Source: Bacteroidota bacterium (GTDB lineage Bacteria; Bacteroidota; Bacteroidia; Flavobacteriales_F; PHOS-HE28). From it: a stretch of DNA of 8,044 nt. The stretch lies in the NCBI GenBank assembly GCA_023428865.1, contig JAEYWT010000318.1, positions 1 to 8,044 of the forward strand, read 5' to 3'. Of this stretch, positions 5,945 through 8,044 are shown one piece after another. Under the pieces are notes generated by a model. The model did no database searches. It was not told the DNA's origin and saw nothing but the letters and a program-made list of their open reading frames with translations. The position numbers and the translations under genes are program-made. Each line of letters starts with the position of its first letter. Within the stretch, counting starts at the first letter, position 1.

Positions 5945-7768
5945 TTAGTTGCTGTATGCCTCGATGGCCTTACCAGCCTTCTTGCGATCGTTCTCGTCCA
6001 ACAGGATCTTACGGATGCGCAGGCTCTTCGGCGTTACCTCCAGGTATTCATCGGCCGTGATGTACTCCATGCATTCTTCTAAGGAGAACTTCACCGCAGG
6101 TGCGATACTCTCCTTGCTATCACTGCCACTGGCGCGCATGTTGGTGAGCTGTTTGCCTTTCAATACGTTCACCACGAGATCGTCGGTCTTGGGGTTCTCG
6201 CCGATCACCTGGCCACCGTACACTTCTTCTCCTGGATCAACGAAGAACTTACCGCGATCCTGCAGTTTGTTGATGCTGAAGGCGACCGCCGTTCCCGTTC
6301 CCTGGCTGATGATGCTGGCCGCGCGACGTACACCCAGTTCACCCTTGTAAGGCTCGTAGCCCTTGAAACGGTGCGCGATGATGGCCTCACCCTCCGTGGC
6401 GGTGAGTAAGGGGTTGCGCAGGCCGATGATGCCGCGAGCGGGAATGTTGAACTCGATGTTCACCCGGTCGCCCTTCAGATCAACGCTCAGCAACTCGCCT
6501 TTGCGGCGGCTTACCAGATCGATCACCTTGCTGCTGAATGGCTCAGGCACCTGCACGGTGAGGACTTCGATCGGCTCGCAACGTTCGCCGTCGATCTCTT
6601 TGTAGATCACCTGCGGCTGGCCCAGTTGGAACTCGTAGCCTTCGCGACGCATGGTCTCCACCAGGATACCGATGTGGAGGATACCACGACCATACACCAG
6701 CAGCTTGTCGGGACTGTTGGTCTCTTCCACACGCATCGCCAGGTTCTTTTCGATCTCCTTGTACAGGCGGTCGCGCAAGTGGCGGCTGGTAACGAACTCA
6801 CCTTCCTTACCGAAGAACGGCGAGGTGTTGATGGTGAAGAGCATGCTCATGGTAGGCTCATCCACCTTGAAGCCGGGCAGGCCTTCGGGGTTCTCGAAAT
6901 CGGCGATGGTGTCTCCGATATCGAAGCCTTCCAGACCCATGATGGCGCAGAGTTCGCCGCTGTGCAGTTCACGGTCCTTCACCTTTTCCTTGCCGAGGCC
7001 TTCGAAGACCATGAGCTCGGCTACCTTGCCCTTGGTGATGCGGCCATCGTTCTTCACGAGGCTCACGTTCTGGCCAGCCTTGATGGAACCGCGACGTACG
7101 CGGCCTACAGCGATACGACCTTGGAAGCTGCTATAGTCAAGGCTCGTGATGCGCATCTGCAAGCTGCCCTCTTCCTTCTTAGGCGCAGGAATGAACTTGA
7201 GGATGGTATCCAACAGGTAGCTCACATCCTCGGTCGGGGTCTTCCAATCGGGGCCCATCCAACCTTGTTTGCTGCTGCCGTAAACGACCGGGAAATCCAG
7301 CTGGTCCTCGTTCGCTTCCAGGGCGAACATGAGGTCGAACACCTGCTCGTGGACCTCTTCGGGGGTGCAGTTCGGCTTATCCACCTTGTTGATCACCACG
7401 ATCGGCTTCAAGCCCAGCGCAATGGCTTTACCCAATACGAAACGGGTCTGCGGCATGGCGCCCTCGAAGGCATCCACCAACAGGATCACCCCATCGGCCA
7501 TGTTCAACACGCGTTCCACCTCGCCACCGAAATCACTGTGACCAGGAGTATCGATCACGTTGATCTTCACCCCCTTGTAACGCACGCTCACGTTCTTGGA
7601 GAGGATGGTGATGCCCCGCTCGCGCTCCAGGTCGTTGTTGTCCAACAGCAGGTCCGAAGTGGCCTGGTTCTCACGGAACAATTGGCACTGGTGCAGGATC
7701 TTGTCCACCAGGGTCGTCTTTCCGTGGTCAACGTGGGCAATGATGGCGATGTTACGCAGCTCGGTCAT
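5945..7768 (-). CDS. typA: Translational GTPase TypA/BipA
   Basis: A 607-residue ribosome-associated GTPase of the elongation factor family, involved in 50S assembly and stress or cold adaptation in other bacteria. The GTPase motifs are all intact: G1 AHVDHGKTT (11-19), switch I ERERGITI (48-55), G3 DTPGHSDFGGEV (73-84) and G4 NKVD (127-130). Domain II follows (RITSLDYSSFQGRIAVGRV), then an EF-G-like domain and the TypA-specific C-terminal part (RNPLLTATEGEAI, YGGQVIGEN, LTNMRASGSD). Length is normal for the family. ATG 7768 gives the standard MTELRNIAIIAHVDHGKT start; the only longer option is a TTG at 7801. It is transcribed from its own promoter, divergent from the tRNA gene. Confidence 0.98.
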   Translation of the reverse strand: MTELRNIAIIAHVDHGKTTLVDKILHQCQLFRENQATSDLLLDNNDLERERGITILSKNVSVRYKGVKINVIDTPGHSDFGGEVERVLNMADGVILLVDAFEGAMPQTRFVLGKAIALGLKPIVVINKVDKPNCTPEEVHEQVFDLMFALEANEDQLDFPVVYGSSKQGWMGPDWKTPTEDVSYLLDTILKFIPAPKKEEGSLQMRITSLDYSSFQGRIAVGRVRRGSIKAGQNVSLVKNDGRITKGKVAELMVFEGLGKEKVKDRELHSGELCAIMGLEGFDIGDTIADFENPEGLPGFKVDEPTMSMLFTINTSPFFGKEGEFVTSRHLRDRLYKEIEKNLAMRVEETNSPDKLLVYGRGILHIGILVETMRREGYEFQLGQPQVIYKEIDGERCEPIEVLTVQVPEPFSSKVIDLVSRRKGELLSVDLKGDRVNIEFNIPARGIIGLRNPLLTATEGEAIIAHRFKGYEPYKGELGVRRAASIISQGTGTAVAFSINKLQDRGKFFVDPGEEVYGGQVIGENPKTDDLVVNVLKGKQLTNMRASGSDSKESIAPAVKFSLEECMEYITADEYLEVTPKSLRIRKILLDENDRKKAGKAIEAYSN

Positions 7769-7826
7769 GGGGTCTTGTAATGGTTCCCGCCGTTGCTTCA
7801 ACGCGTAGGCGGGGGCAAAAAGCCCG

Positions 7827-7834
7827 CAAAGGTA
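7827..7834 (-). promoter_or_regulatory. typA promoter, -7 element
   Basis: The minus strand reads TACCTTTG, an exact TAnnTTTG match to the Bacteroidota primary sigma factor -7 box, 58 bases before the typA ATG. The -33 region is weak (a TTCGG about 23 bases upstream). The start of the transcript could fold GCGGG / CCCGC (7823-7827 with 7809-7813). Confidence 0.65.
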
Positions 7835-7865
7835 GCCTTTCTTCAGGGATGATCGGACCGAACGC

Positions 7866-7873
7866 TATCTTTG
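7866..7873 (+). promoter_or_regulatory. tRNA-Arg promoter, -7 element
   Basis: TATCTTTG exactly matches TAnnTTTG and is followed by CAGCCGC. It lies 30 bases before the tRNA 5' end. A possible -33 element is TTTC at 7838-7841. It is divergent from the typA -7 box, with 31 bases between the two. Confidence 0.7.
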
Positions 7874-7887
7874 CAGCCGCTTGACCA

Positions 7888-7906
7888 GCCGGTCGGGCGA
7901 ACCGGC
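7888..7906 (+). other. Leader hairpin overlapping the tRNA 5' end
   Basis: GCCGGT (7888-7893) pairs with ACCGGC (7901-7906) around a 7-base loop. The last three bases of the right arm are the first three of the tRNA acceptor stem, so the hairpin and the mature tRNA fold exclude each other. Confidence 0.4.
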
Positions 7907-7977
7907 CCCGTAGTTCAATTGGATAGAATGACAGATTCCGGTTCTGTTGGTTGGAGGTTCGAATCCTCCCGGGGTCA
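7904..7977 (+). tRNA. tRNA-Arg, anticodon CCG
   Basis: A 74-base cloverleaf. The acceptor stem is GGCCCCG with CGGGGTC (one G-U pair) and discriminator A. The D arm is GTTC/GAAT, and the anticodon stem is ACAGA/TCTGT with loop TTCCGGT (anticodon 7938-7940, CCG, reading CGG). The variable loop has five bases, and the T arm is GGAGG/CCTCC with loop TTCGAAT. The 3' CCA is not encoded (ACAG follows), so it must be added by CCA transferase. Confidence 0.95.
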
Positions 7978-7980
7978 CAG

Positions 7981-8008
7981 AAAGCGTCCGCAAGGGCGCT
8001 TTTTTTTT
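7981..8008 (+). terminator. Intrinsic terminator of the tRNA transcript
   Basis: The stem AAAGCGTCC / GGGCGCTTT (one T-G wobble), closed by a GCAA tetraloop, runs into an uninterrupted T-tract at 8000-8008. It starts four bases after the tRNA, showing a single-gene transcript. Beyond it, 8009-8044 shows nothing I can assign. Confidence 0.92.
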
Positions 8009-8044
8009 GGGAGCGCCTTTACCGGCTCTTCGCTGTAGCCGCCC

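Noticed and set aside
6626..7780. A 384-codon plus-strand open frame opposite typA.
   Set aside because: It is wholly antisense to a fully conserved typA; its His/Leu/Val-rich translation shows no family features, as expected of a mirror frame in GC-rich DNA.

Overview
The window looks like chromosomal DNA of a GC-rich Bacteroidota, probably a Flavobacteriales-like lineage. The support is a C-terminal type IX secretion (T9SS) sorting domain on the protein at 4847-5851, promoter -7 boxes of the form TAnnTTTG (TACCTTTG, TATCTTTG) ahead of typA and a tRNA gene, and no Shine-Dalgarno sequences at the starts. The DnaE at the left end also resembles the shorter Bacteroidota type. The genus cannot be named from sequence reading alone.

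Layout. Positions 1-2028 (minus) hold the first 676 codons of a DNA polymerase III alpha subunit (dnaE), which runs off the left edge. Upstream of it, 2089-3210 (minus) encodes a membrane-anchored metallo-beta-lactamase-fold hydrolase of the NAPE-PLD-like type. A hairpin terminator near 3290-3328 separates that gene from 3368-4732 (minus), an exported protein with prenyltransferase/squalene-oxidase-type repeats. Divergent from it, 4847-5851 (plus) encodes a secreted ThuA-like protein with a T9SS tail. That gene converges on typA (5945-7768, minus) across a 12-bp-stem hairpin. The right end has a divergent promoter pair, one arm for typA and the other for tRNA-Arg(CCG) at 7904-7977, which is followed by a strong intrinsic terminator.

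Most of this is ordinary housekeeping and envelope content; the genes do not form one pathway. The exceptional part is inside dnaE. Just after the third catalytic aspartate the reading frame carries roughly 90 extra codons. These consist of two identical 24-base REP-like elements (a GTAG tetranucleotide plus an 8-bp hairpin) flanking four copies of a 21-base tandem repeat. The whole insertion is translated in frame, as two SVDPPGRP peptides around four Cys-containing heptapeptides. Part of the surrounding dnaE sequence (the IHDxQR segment) is duplicated on both sides. The repeat has only one stop-free frame of the three on the coding strand, and that is the frame dnaE uses. I consider this the best candidate for something undescribed here: repetitive mobile-type DNA domesticated, or at least tolerated, inside a polymerase gene.
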